Shown here piece after piece: positions 12,819 to 23,529 of a stretch of DNA of 64,000 nucleotides. How positions within the stretch are numbered: position 1 is the first letter of the stretch; the number at the start of each line of letters is the position of its first letter. The stretch is from Amia ocellicauda (lineage: Eukaryota > Chordata > Actinopteri > Amiiformes > Amiidae). Location: contig NC_089858.1 in assembly GCF_036373705.1 (NCBI RefSeq), forward strand, positions 32,528,749 through 32,592,748, written 5' to 3'. The translations under genes and the position numbers were made by a program. The notes beneath the pieces were generated by a model that saw only the letters and a program-made list of their open reading frames with translations, was not told the DNA's origin and ran no database searches.

Positions 12819-15800
12819 CTTTCCTCTATTTTGTCTCATTTCCCATGCCGAATTACTGTTTTTTTTTAGTTGGGGGGTTGTTTGTGTAAGGGGTTTAGTA
12901 CATACAAAGCAACTCATACGTTGTGCAAACTTACTCCTGTATTTTTTTGGGCTGTGTGGGTGGTGTGACTTACAGGGCTAATGTAAAGATATGGGTATTG
13001 TTTTGTGGGAGGGTGGAATAATGAGTTTTGTGTTCATTTGGGATGAATTGCTATAGCTTTGCTGTTTGGCTTAAAACTTTTGCTAAACATCCCCCCCCCC
13101 TCTAGTTTGCCATTCGCATCGTTTTACAGGAGTTAGGTGGTTGTTTATTAATTTTTAAATATATAATTTCCCCTCTCCCCCAGTGATTGCCTGACATGGC
13201 CAAGTGTCATGGGAAATGTGACTGTTCTCATCTGAGCCAGTGCAAGGTAGATGAGTGGATTTGTGTTGGGGGAGTAGCCGAAATCCATGTAGGTCTGCCA
13301 TTCTGATTTATCAATGGAATAAATGCCCTCTCTTCTGAAGCCCAGAAACATTTGAAAGAGCTGTGTTTGGCCGCTCTGAATGTTGTTCCCAGTTGCTGTG
13401 TGGGTTACTAAAGGGATACGGCCATTAAACCACCTCTCGCGCTCCCAAACTGCGAAGATCAGATTGCTTTGAAAGACACTTTGAGACCCTGCAGATGTCA
13501 ATCCAGAGCAATGTCCCAGTCGAACTTCTCTGGCCTCCAAGACTAACCCCCTGTACATATCTCTCCCTTCTGCCACCTCCCTCTTTTCTTTGCTGTAATG
13601 CAGAAAACCAGACTGTTTAATGCCATTTAACAGGGAAAGTGGCCTAGCTGGTTCACTAGTTCCTATGATCCAGTGTGGACATATTGTACAACATGTGTAC
13701 ACAAACCATGCAAACTTGGCTGCCTTGTCCTGTCCGGTAGGGTCTTGGTATGTGAAAGGAGGATAGGGTGGGGGAGCTGAACAATCAGAGACTCCTGCAT
13801 TGTAATAGAGATGACCTACCCAGGATCAAGAAGGCAATATCTTCTGTGCTGATCAGTTCCATTTAACCATTTTGTGCTTTGCAAGCTTCATATGGGGACG
13901 ATAGAGAAAACAAGTCTTTATGTGGGGATCATTCATGCATGGTAGAGTCCCACTCCCACATTTTTTTTTTTTGTTGTTGTTTTTTTTTAAAGAGGGGGAA
14001 TAAAAAGCTGTCTGGATTCAGTGTTTGACCTGCCCTTGTATTTCATTGGGGATGTGAGAGGGTAGGTCTTGTGTATTTGCCTGGTAGAAAGCTTAGACGA
14101 ACACATGCTGCATCTTAAGCAGAGGGTGTATATATACTGAGAGAGAGAGTGTGTCCGCGTGTACGATTGTGTGTGTGTAAAATCAACGTTTCAAAAAGCT
14201 GCATTGGAGGATTTTATAACTATTTCTGAATGCTAATGAAATCATTGCACTTTTTTTTTTGGGTCATAGCCTTATTTATTGTTAACTAATGGTTGGAGTT
14301 TTTTCTTTTTTTCTTTTTCCCTTGTTCTGTTGCCTTTTCTCTGTGGTTGGCCTAGAGGCAGCTGCTTCTTTGGATTCAAAAATGATGGCAGGGTGGTGAG
14401 GATTGGGATTGTGAGGGGTTTTTTTTCCCTTTTTTTTTTTTTTTTTTTTAATATAGCATGGTGCATTACTGGGGACTTGGTGGGGGGTATGCTGGTCAGT
14501 GACTAGAAGGATGTTGCCGGGCTCAAACATGCAGTATCTTAATATTGATGTTAATGTTGATCTTCAGTGCTGCGTCATTGTGCCTCTTTTCTAGACCTCT
14601 TCTTACAGTCGGGATTGGTGGAATGCAGGGGGTCTTCTGTTGGCCTTGTGTGAAAGACTTATCTCCATGGCTACCAGTTCCCTTTGATCTTCCAGAGTTC
14701 GGAAGCCAAAGGGAACTAAATCCAGCAAATACGATTCATTTCATGGAAGAGATCGTTTTTTATTTATTTTCCTTAGCTCACTTAGGGGTGCAGATGGGTC
14801 TCAACTTCACAACAGCTACAACCGTACAAAGCTAGAGGAATTCTGAAACTGTTTTGAACGCTCACACCTAGGATTGGTGCCGCATTTGATCCTCTTACAT
14901 TTTAGGATTTCAAAGTATTTGAAGTGAGTTTTTCCTGTATATCTGTATAAATAATATATACATACATTTAAAATACAAAATATATAAATCGGTGTCTGCT
15001 ATTGGCACACTGTGCTACCGTACCAGGTTTAAAACTAGGCATGACTGAACACTCCCAGGAGATTGTGTTTTTTGCAGCAGTTCACTCTTCATTTCATCAA
15101 GGGAATGAATTGGCTCCTTGCTTTCACTGTAAACTGTAGTAGGAGTGTTATTGCTAGGTGTCCCAGACTGTAGATGCTGGTGTAGTGGTTGCCCACATCA
15201 GTTCCTTCTTTGACGAGTCTCTTTAAATTCCAATGTCTTGTGGTGGATCTCGGTGTCAATAGAACATGTATGAATATGCATCCAGCTGTAGATATCCTGG
15301 TCACACATTCACTTAAAATGGACACATTTAATTGACTTAACCAAAGCCTGTGATTTTCTTGGTCGGCTATGATTAACTGATGCTCATGCTTTCTGTATTG
15401 AGAAGATCCCAGGCTGAAGGCAGCGCAGTACACTGGACATGTTACATGCAAACTGGTGAACCATAGCCATGTGCACCCGTACTCTAATGGTAAGACCGAC
15501 TGAACCTTCTGTGAAACTTTTTTAGATTTCCTGGACGCTGCAATTCTTGGATTATGCAAGTAAAGGAGTCGATTGCCCGTTTCATTATGCCTTCAACTGT
15601 AATGCAAAGCTTGTTGACAAAATGTGATTCATATCAATACACTATAGGTAATCGGTGACAGTAATCGGGAAAAGCTTGCCCTTGGGGAAGGGAGTCTAGG
15701 GCCAATGCTAGACCCCTCTCTGCAGTATATAAAATTGTCGTTACAGGGAACAGAATGCATACAGCAGTTTCAGGAACATTGGCCAGGTTTACTATTTCTC

Positions 15801-16860
15801 AGGAGAGGAGAGTGCAGACATCTTGTAGACTTTTAAACTAGAATGAAAATGTGCATATCACTGTGTTGACTCCTGACTTGTACTGTGATCACGTGGTTGC
15901 ATTCCCTGTGTGTTATGGGTCAGTTATATTTGCAAAAGGCAACGTCAAGTTCACAATCGGATTAGCTAAACCAAGTGCACTACCTTAGCTGTCTCAATGC
16001 CGGGTTTTGTTGACTCTGAACATAGCATTAAAACTGGAAGGCCTTTTTCAGAACTGGCGTGGTGTTGGATTTGGCAGTTGTGAGCGTTTCTTAAGTGAAG
16101 GTGATGTTGTATATGGGGCAGTGAGATTGTATCCAGTAGGAGGGAGAAAACAACGCATTATTCAAGAGCTTCAATTTATCCCTCAACCCCAGCAGGATGT
16201 CAGTTTCTTGTATATATTGGTATAAGGTAGAAAACATCAAGATCTTAGTTTTTCCTGTTTTTGCATTTAGACCTCTTTACTTGATCTAGATTTCTACTTA
16301 TTTACTAGCCAGCACACTCTTGGGTCCCCTACCCCAATTCCACCATCTCTCACTCCTGAGTTGTCCAGCTCAGGTCTAGAGAGCTTTCTGAACATTAGCC
16401 TGTTCTCCCTCACTATCCTTTGTGACGCTGCCTGGACTATCCATCTATAGAAGCCTGTGACTGGCACTACAAGACTCTTAATTTGACAAACCGCCCCCCC
16501 CCAATGATGGCTATTGATGGCACGGCACGGCACCTCCCATTGCCCGTTACACTCCTACTGTACAATTCTGCCGCTTCAAAGCGGATGTGGGGTTTTGGTA
16601 AGGGGGTCAATTGCAGCAACAAACTGGGAATGGGTGGAGGGGGAGGTGGGGGCTTAAAGAAAAGACTGTGAATCGAATCTAGGAAATTCTTGTCCAAGTG
16701 GAGAGGTCAATCTTTGCTTCAAACAAGACTTTCTCTGCCCTCATGTACAGACCGCATTGAATACCATCAGTCATTCTACAGTTCAGTAGTTCCTGTCTTT
16801 TTGTCAGTTTGAAGTGAGATTTTGCTCAAATTTAAACAAATTAAAATAATAATGATAATA

Positions 16861-16866
16861 AATAAA
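16861..16866 (+). terminator. Candidate distal polyadenylation signal of glg1
   Basis: Exact AATAAA, followed within about 20-30 bases by T/G-rich sequence (TTTTGTAATTATTTTTCTCTGTG), as expected downstream of a cleavage site. No transcript data; position only. Confidence 0.5.
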
Positions 16867-17039
16867 GCAGTTTTGTAATTATTTTTCTCTGTGTATAAAG
16901 TCATGGATGTGCTATTCTTTCTGTTCTTTGATTATGCCATGTAATATTGAGATGTGACATTAACATCATGTGCATTTTTTTTTTTTGTGTGTGTTCTGTA
17001 CAGATGAAAATGGGACAATTTATTAATAAAAAAAAACGG

Positions 17040-18402
17040 TCTGCAGGTTTTTATATCTTGGCTTCCCTTGGTTATTTCTGTATTTGTCTGGAAAGGTACA
17101 ACTTTTGTTTTTGTTTCAGTGATTCAGTGACTGCAGTCTAACACTTTGCTTTGGGGGATGAAATCCATTATTTACAACATCTTTTTCTAATGTGAGAAAC
17201 TGAACCTTAGATTCTACCCATTTCAAGCCTGCATTCTAGGGCTGCCTTCAGCCCCAATTACCCATTGAGATGCAAAGACAGATGAAGCATTTCAATTTTC
17301 TTCTGTCACTGAAATCCTTTTAACTTTTTTTTTCCAAGCCAGACTGATTTTCATGATGTAGTTTGCTTGCATGACTTTGTACATAAACACCTCATGAACA
17401 CAGTGATCACTGATTTATTGGTTGTCTGGCTGCAATGACGATTTGTGCTTTAATTGAATCCAAAAGAAATAGGTTTAATTATTTTAATTTATACTCTCCC
17501 AACTTGGAATTGCTTAGCTTGATGAGGAAAGCCCTCTGAAAGGTGTGTGCTGCAAAGCCATCCACTTGTTTACACACACTTAACTATGCAGGTGGACTGT
17601 GCCCAGGAAGCCACAGTGTTGGTGGTGGTGGTTGTTGTGTACCAAGCCAAGGAAGTAGTGCTCAGCCAAATCTACACCTCCCTGTGGTGATTCCTGGTCA
17701 CAGTTGGCTATAACAATCCAAATTAGAAACATGACACACATTATAGACAAAGTGAAAGTAAAATGTATTGATGGGCAGTCTTCAATATTGGGTGTAACAG
17801 CCCTGGCCAAATGTTATGCATACAATACAGAAACAATGCACACATATGATGGCTTTGATTGCAATATAACTACAAAAGTAACTAACAGTTTTGAAAAGTC
17901 CAGTGGATCAAATTCTCTTTTAAGTGGTGCCAGATGGTAATGTTAATATTGGCGTTATTTGGGTATGATTTTATTTCAGTTTAAGTGCATATTTCAAAAT
18001 TTGACCTGTCTGAGATTCTCCCAGGTTCCGGAGATCAAATTTCAATCTTTCCGAACTAAAATTTCTCCTTAAAAAAACAAACCTATTTTTTGCACATGAT
18101 TTTCAGATCAGATTATAACAACACATACCATCATCTCGAAAGGATTATTTTCTGAGGAAAAACATGGTAAGTTCTAAGTGTACCATCATTTATTTGGGAA
18201 CTCCAAGTCCTCACTTGAATGAGCATCTAATCAACTCACAGATCTTAGATCGGTCACCACTGGATGGCCAGATAAGCCAGCAGAGCAGTCGCCTAGCTCA
18301 GCTCAGCTACGTTTTTTACTTGTTTACTAGTTTAGTTCAGATACATTGATTGTTTACGTAGTTACCTGTTTAGCTAAAAGTTTTTTTTATATATTTATAT
18401 AT
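17040..18402. other. Intergenic sequence between glg1 and pdpr, no gene seen
   Basis: AT-rich sequence with no exon-like reading frame having both splice sites and recognisable similarity. It contains no repeat that I recognise apart from short T runs. Confidence 0.5.
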
Positions 18403-19780
18403 ATGCTCAGCAAAAAAAGAAACTTGTCTTTTTCAGGACACTATTTTAAAGAATTTTGTAAAAATCCAAATAACTTTACAGATCTTTATTGTAAAGGGTT
18501 TAAACAATGTTTTCCATGCTTGTTCAATGAACCATAAACAATTAATGAACATGCACCTGTGGAACGGTTGTTAAGACACTAACAGCTTACAGACGGTAGG
18601 CAATTAAGGTCACAATTATAAAAACTTAGTAAATTAAAGAGATCTTTCTACTGACTGAAAAACAGAGAAAGATGCCCAGGGTCCCTGCTCATCTGTGTGA
18701 CCGTGCCTGAGGCTTGAGGACTGCAGATGTGGCCAGGGCAATAAACTGCAACGTCCGTAGTGAGACGCCTAAGACAGCACTACAGGGAGACAGGAAGGAC
18801 AGCTGATCGTCCTCGCAGTGGCAGACCACGTGTAACAACACCTGCACAGGATCGGTACGGCCGAATATCACACCTGCGGGACAGGTACAGGATGCAACAA
18901 CAACTGCCCGAGTTACACCAGGAACACACAATCCCTCCATCAGTGCTCAGACTGTCCACAATAAGCTGAGAGAGGCTGGACTGAGGGCTTGTAGGCCTGT
19001 TGTAAGGCAGGTCCTTACCAGACATCACCGGCAACAACGTCGCCTATGGGCACAAACCCACCTTCACTGGACCAGACGGGTGATGGTTGGACTCGCGTTT
19101 AGGAATCAGCGTTACATCGAGGCCTGTACTCTGGAGCGGGATCGAGGTGGAGGGTCCGTCGTGGTCTGGGGCAGTGTCTCACTGCATCATCGGACTGAGC
19201 TTGTTGTCATTGCAGGCAACCTCAATACAGGGAAGACATCCTCCTCCCTCATGTGGTACCCTTCCTGCAGGCTTGTCCTGACATGCCCCTCTAACATGAC
19301 AATGCCACCAGCCATACTGCTCGTTCTGTGTGTGATTTCCTGCAAGTCAGTGTTCTGCCATGGCCAGCAAAGAGCCCGGATCTCAATCCCATTGAGCACG
19401 TCTGGGACCTGTTGGACAGGAGGGTGAGGGCTAGGGCCATTCCCCCCAGAAATGTCCAGGAACTTGCAAGTGCCTTGGTGGAAGAGTGGGGTAACATCTC
19501 ACAGCAAGAACTGGTAAATCTGGAGCCGTCCATGAGGAGGAGATGCACTGCAGGACTTAATGCAGCTGGTGACCACACCAGATACTGAATGTTACTTTTG
19601 ATTTTGACCCCCCCTTTGTTCAGGGACACATTATTCCATTTCTGTTAGTCACATGTCTGTGAAACTTGTTCAGTTTGTTTTAGTTGTTGAATCTTTTTAT
19701 GTTCATACAAATATTATGTTAAGTTTGCTGAAAATAAAAGTAGTTGAAAGTGAGAAGATGTTTCTTTTTTGCTGAGTTTA
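18403..19780 (+). mobile_element. Tc1/mariner element, degraded transposase
   Basis: Inverted ends TGCTCAGCAAAAAAAGAAAC (left) and TTTCTTTTTTGCTGAGTTTA (right) sit next to TA dinucleotides; length is about 1.38 kb. Plus-strand frames read parts of a Tc1 transposase: an HTH-region piece at 18760-18969 (TADRPRSGRPRVTTPAQD) and the catalytic end at 19328-19588 ([20 protein letters not shown]...NAAGDHTRY). The third catalytic residue E (NPIE) is present. Frames are broken between the pieces, so the transposase is a pseudogene. Confidence 0.9.
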
Positions 19781-19842
19781 TATTGTTTACTGTATGTCTT
19801 GTATACACTTGTGTAAATTTGAATTTGTAAAATGTATTATGC

Positions 19843-19920
19843 CTTGAATTGCACTGTATTATTGCACTTTGTTTTGTAAATTTCCCTGGACAAGGGCGTC
19901 TGCTAAGAAATAATAATAAG
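19843..19920 (+). repeat. Fish SINE/LINE-type 3' tail
   Basis: Contains TTTCCCTGGACAAGGGCGTC then TGCTAAGAAATAATAATAAG. It matches the widespread fish tail consensus 'gtcgccctggataagggcgtctgctaa' found at 3' ends of many SINEs. The body was not recognised. Confidence 0.6.
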
Positions 19921-21032
19921 ATAATAGATTTCCATATAAATGAGTTTTCAAAATAATGTGACTGGATCAAAGGTGTGGGCCATTGGTGACACCTAAAGAT
20001 TGGAATTATGATAGGCTGGACTAATCTACAATTTGGGTCTGAAATCCCAGGTCCTGGAGAGCAACAGGGGCTTCTGGTTTCCACTTTCCAACTCTGCTGT
20101 CCATTGCACACACAATCGGGATGTATGTAGCCATAAGTGTGAGTATTGAAATGAGAAAAGAGGCTCATTCTGAAGAGCCCAAGTGGATTGTGGAATTCCA
20201 AGTGTACTAAAAGAAATGTAAAGGTAGGTTTATTTTCCTCTACATGGATTCCAGTTCAGTAAACCTTACCTTTGCTCTTTAGCTAAAGCAGCTGGTGAGG
20301 CTAATACTACTGGGGAGCCGGGGTATTTGCCTGTCTACTTCTGTGCTCTTTAAACAAATTAGATCTGACAAACTATTTTGTTCTTCACAAGGTGAAATCT
20401 TTTCTGTGTATTCTTCTTGACATTGAGCCTCCAATTATAGCCCTCTGAAAGACACCTGACCTTGTTTTGTTTTTTTGGATGAGAGGAGAAGGCACTTGGA
20501 TAAGCTGGTTGAAGATTTAATTCAACATGGGTATAATTTGTGGTTCTCTGCAGTGATTTTTGTGTGAAATTATTACACATTTGGCCACTGTAGTAAATTG
20601 TAAGAGGATATGTGATCGTAGCATTTGCAGAAGCAGTACAGACGTGCTGGATTTGTAGATCTGTAGAAATGCAACTAACTAAAAATGCTGGTGATCATTA
20701 GATGGAGTCTATAATTAAAAATGCATGAATTAAATTCAAGTTCTTGCTGGGCAAATTGTTTTAAAATAAGGGGCTGTAGTGTTTGAAACTACTTTCTATA
20801 ATGATGTTAATGACTGCATCCAGATTGTTCTCTTCATCAAAGGGACTGCATTTGGATCTCCATAAACAATGGAAACTTATGAATTGGTTCAAAGGTGAAG
20901 AGCAGATGAGATGAGAAGGACACGCCAAATGCGTTTAAGTGGAAGAATGCCAACGACATTGAATACATTTAAGCAGAGACCTTGGACTACAGTGCTAGCC
21001 TCTAACACCCGTTTGTTACCATTAAAGCTATA

Positions 21033-21912
21033 TACACCGATCAGCCATAACATTATGACCACCTGCCTAATATTGTGTAGGTCCCCCTTTTGCAGCCAAA
21101 ACAGCCCTGACCCGTCGAGGCATGGACTCCACTAGACCTCTGAAGGTGAGCTGTGGTATCTGGCACCAAGACGTTAGCAGTTGCGAGGTGGGGCCTCCAT
21201 GGATTGGACTTGTTTGTCCAGCACATCCCACAGATGCTCGATTGGATTGAGATCTGGGGAATTTGGAAGCCAAGCCAACACCTTGAACTCGTGATTCATC
21301 AGACCGGGCCACCTTCTTCCACTGCTCCGTGGTCCAGTTCTGATGCTCACATGCCCATTGTAGGCGCTTTCGGTAGTGGACAGGGGTCAGCATGGGCACC
21401 CTGACTGGTCTGCAGCTATGCAGCCTTATAAGCAACAAACTGCGATGCACTGTGTGTTCTGACACCTTTCTATCAGAACCAGCATTAACTTTTTCAGCAA
21501 TTTGAGCTACAGTAGCTCGTCTGTTGGATCGGACCACACGGGCCAGCCTTCGCTCCCCACGTGCATCAATGAGCCTTGGCCGCCCATGACCCTGTCGCCG
21601 GTTCACCGCTTTTCCTTCCTTGGACCACTTTTGATAGGTACTGACCACTGCAGACCGGGAACACCCCACAAGAGCTGCAGTTTTGGAGATGCTCTGACCC
21701 AGTCGTCTAGCCATCACAATTTGGCCCTGGTCAAAGTCGCTCAGATCCTTACGCTTGCCCATTTTTCCTGCTTCTAACACATCAACTTTGAGGACAAAAT
21801 GTTCACTTGCTGCCTAATATATCCCACCCACTGACAGGTGCCGTGATAATGAGATTATCAGTGTTATTCACTTCATCTGTCAGTGGTCATAATGTTATGG
21901 CTGACCGGTGTA
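21033..21912 (-). mobile_element. Tc1 element, internally deleted (non-autonomous)
   Basis: Inverted ends TACACCGATCAGCCATAACA and GTTATGGCTGACCGGTGTA are flanked by TA on both sides; length 880 bp. The minus-strand frame 21780-21067 begins [20 protein letters not shown] (a Tc1 paired-type HTH) and runs to 'KVARSDES', the first catalytic Asp. It then jumps, out of frame, to the C-terminal region ending '[11 protein letters not shown]'. The segment with the second Asp is lost and the third block is shifted to another frame, so it cannot encode an active enzyme. Confidence 0.92.
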
Positions 21913-22199
21913 TATTGTTATAGTAAGACTATACAATTCTGTCAAATAGAGCCCTGGAAAAAAACACTTACAAAATAAAACAATGCAATCACTACCAATA
22001 CTAACGCCACTGTAAAATGACCATATTGTAAATAGAATTTAACATATGTGCTATTATATTGTAAACGGCCTACCTTAAAAGCCAACTTAACATTTAAAAA
22101 GTTTCTCGTAAGGATGCAATTATTTTGAATGGGAAATTACATTTGCACGGATTTCTGCTCTTTATGTATTCTGTCTGGTTGCATGAATGATTGAAAACT

Positions 22200-22788
22200 G
22201 CGCTCTCTAGTTCCTTCTGACGTCATCGGGATGTTTTGAAAACAAAGTCAGGTGGGCACGCCGTCCGGGGTCAGAGGGGGTGTGGCCCGGCAGCCGCTGC
22301 TCTGATTGGTCAGATGTGAGAGGGTCGCGTTCGTGTTGACGCAGAATTGTAGGCTCGCCGGCGACGTGACGACACTGCGAGGGAGGCCTGTTGGACCGGA
22401 GTCGAGCCTTCCCCGTCAGCACTGAACTCCCGGCCTCCGCAGAGCAGGGGCTGTCGTACGCGAGGCCCGGGGATTTAGCTCTGCCTGTAGGCCGACAGAG
22501 GGGGTGGGGAGCTGGGTTCATATGTGATCTGTGAAACTGACGAGCAAGGAAAGTAAATGAGAGCTTGCACAGTTGGGGTGTTTTGTGAAGGCGGGGGAGA
22601 CTGCAGGGACAAGCTGTGCGGAGACGAGGCAAAGGCCGGTGGAGGAGATTCCCAAAACAGCTGAACAGATGGGGTTCAGCTGTTAAAGATCGCGGATCTA
22701 AGGTTAAACAGTAGATTGAGGAGGTGTGGTCCTTTTTGGTGGCACAATTGCGGATACCAAGGCGGCCACTTCCAGACTCTCTAAACTG
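22200..22788 (+). promoter_or_regulatory. pdpr: pdpr promoter, CpG-rich region and untranslated leader exon
   Basis: This is a GC/CpG-rich block in otherwise AT-rich DNA. It contains an exact palindromic CRE, TGACGTCA, at 22218-22225 and an inverted CCAAT box (GATTGGTC) around 22303-22311. No TATA box is evident. A donor CTAAACTG|GTAAGT at 22788/22789 would end a 5' untranslated exon that splices to the coding exon acceptor at 23518. The transcription start is inferred to lie between about 22330 and 22450. Confidence 0.65.
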
Positions 22789-23529
22789 GTAAGTCAGCGC
22801 TAGTGTATATGCAGCAAAATACAAATACTGTAAAGCAAACTTTAAAGTACGTAATTTTGAGACGCACAACACATGCATATTGTGGGTAATATTAGTACCC
22901 CCGAGGGTAAGCCTACCATTTCTAACTACTGTCTGCAGTGTGTTTGCCTCAGTCATTGGGTGTCTGAGTTTACTTCGGTGGGGTCATCCTAAACTACTTG
23001 GTGACCTTTATTTGTCCTGTTGTGGTTCATATTAACATTTATGATCTGCTTCTGACAGCGGTCTTTGTTTTGTGACTCGATTAAACGTCTGCCTTTGATC
23101 GCGGAGAGCAGCTGATCATTACACTCATTTCTTAAGCTGTTGTGAGTCCGTTTGTTTGTTATAATATTGCTGTCGCTGTATTGCTCGATTTGCATTCTTC
23201 CTGAAGGCACCTTGGTTTCTGTAAACGTACACCTTTAAATCTAGAAATAAACCAATACCATTGTTACAAACATTCCCAGAAAGATTCATTGTTTTACTGG
23301 GCAGTTATTTCAGGGAGACACTGAACAGCACCGAGTTTGTACTGTGGGATTTATTCATGGGACTAATACATTTGAAAAAATCCAGGCAAGAAGAGGTTTT
23401 GCAGAACAAACACTAACCCAGAATCCCAGTCAGAGACCTAATAAATAATACACATATATTGAGAAGATCTGGTCTGAGTGTTTTTGTGCTAACTGTGCCA
23501 GTGCTGTGCCCTGTGCAGGGGGCAGTGCC

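Larger units (their letters stand above)
12226..16890 (+). other. glg1: Probable glg1 3' untranslated region
   Basis: About 4.7 kb follows the stop codon with no splice-consistent coding exon. It holds a (TC)n tract, several T runs (12790-12818, 13965-13988, 14429-14450) and AATAAA at 16861-16866. An earlier AATAAA lies near 13999, and a further A-rich AATAAA-like stretch lies at 17025-17036. Long 3' UTRs are known for GLG1 in other vertebrates. The end is inferred from the AATAAA at 16861. Reading frames on the minus strand here (13148-13702, 15089-15559) resemble no known protein. Confidence 0.6.

Noticed and set aside
13148..13702. 184-codon minus-strand frame after glg1
   Set aside because: Antisense in the glg1 3' UTR, with no known family and no splice or promoter support.
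15089..15559. 156-codon minus-strand frame
   Set aside because: Same region and same reasons; low-complexity composition without domain features.
22207..22956. 249-codon minus-strand open frame
   Set aside because: It lies antisense across the GC-rich pdpr promoter and leader exon, where stops are rare. It shows no recognisable domain.
23506..23529. Upstream in-frame ATG of pdpr
   Set aside because: It lies before the splice acceptor ending at 23518, so it is intronic; ATG 23530 is used instead.
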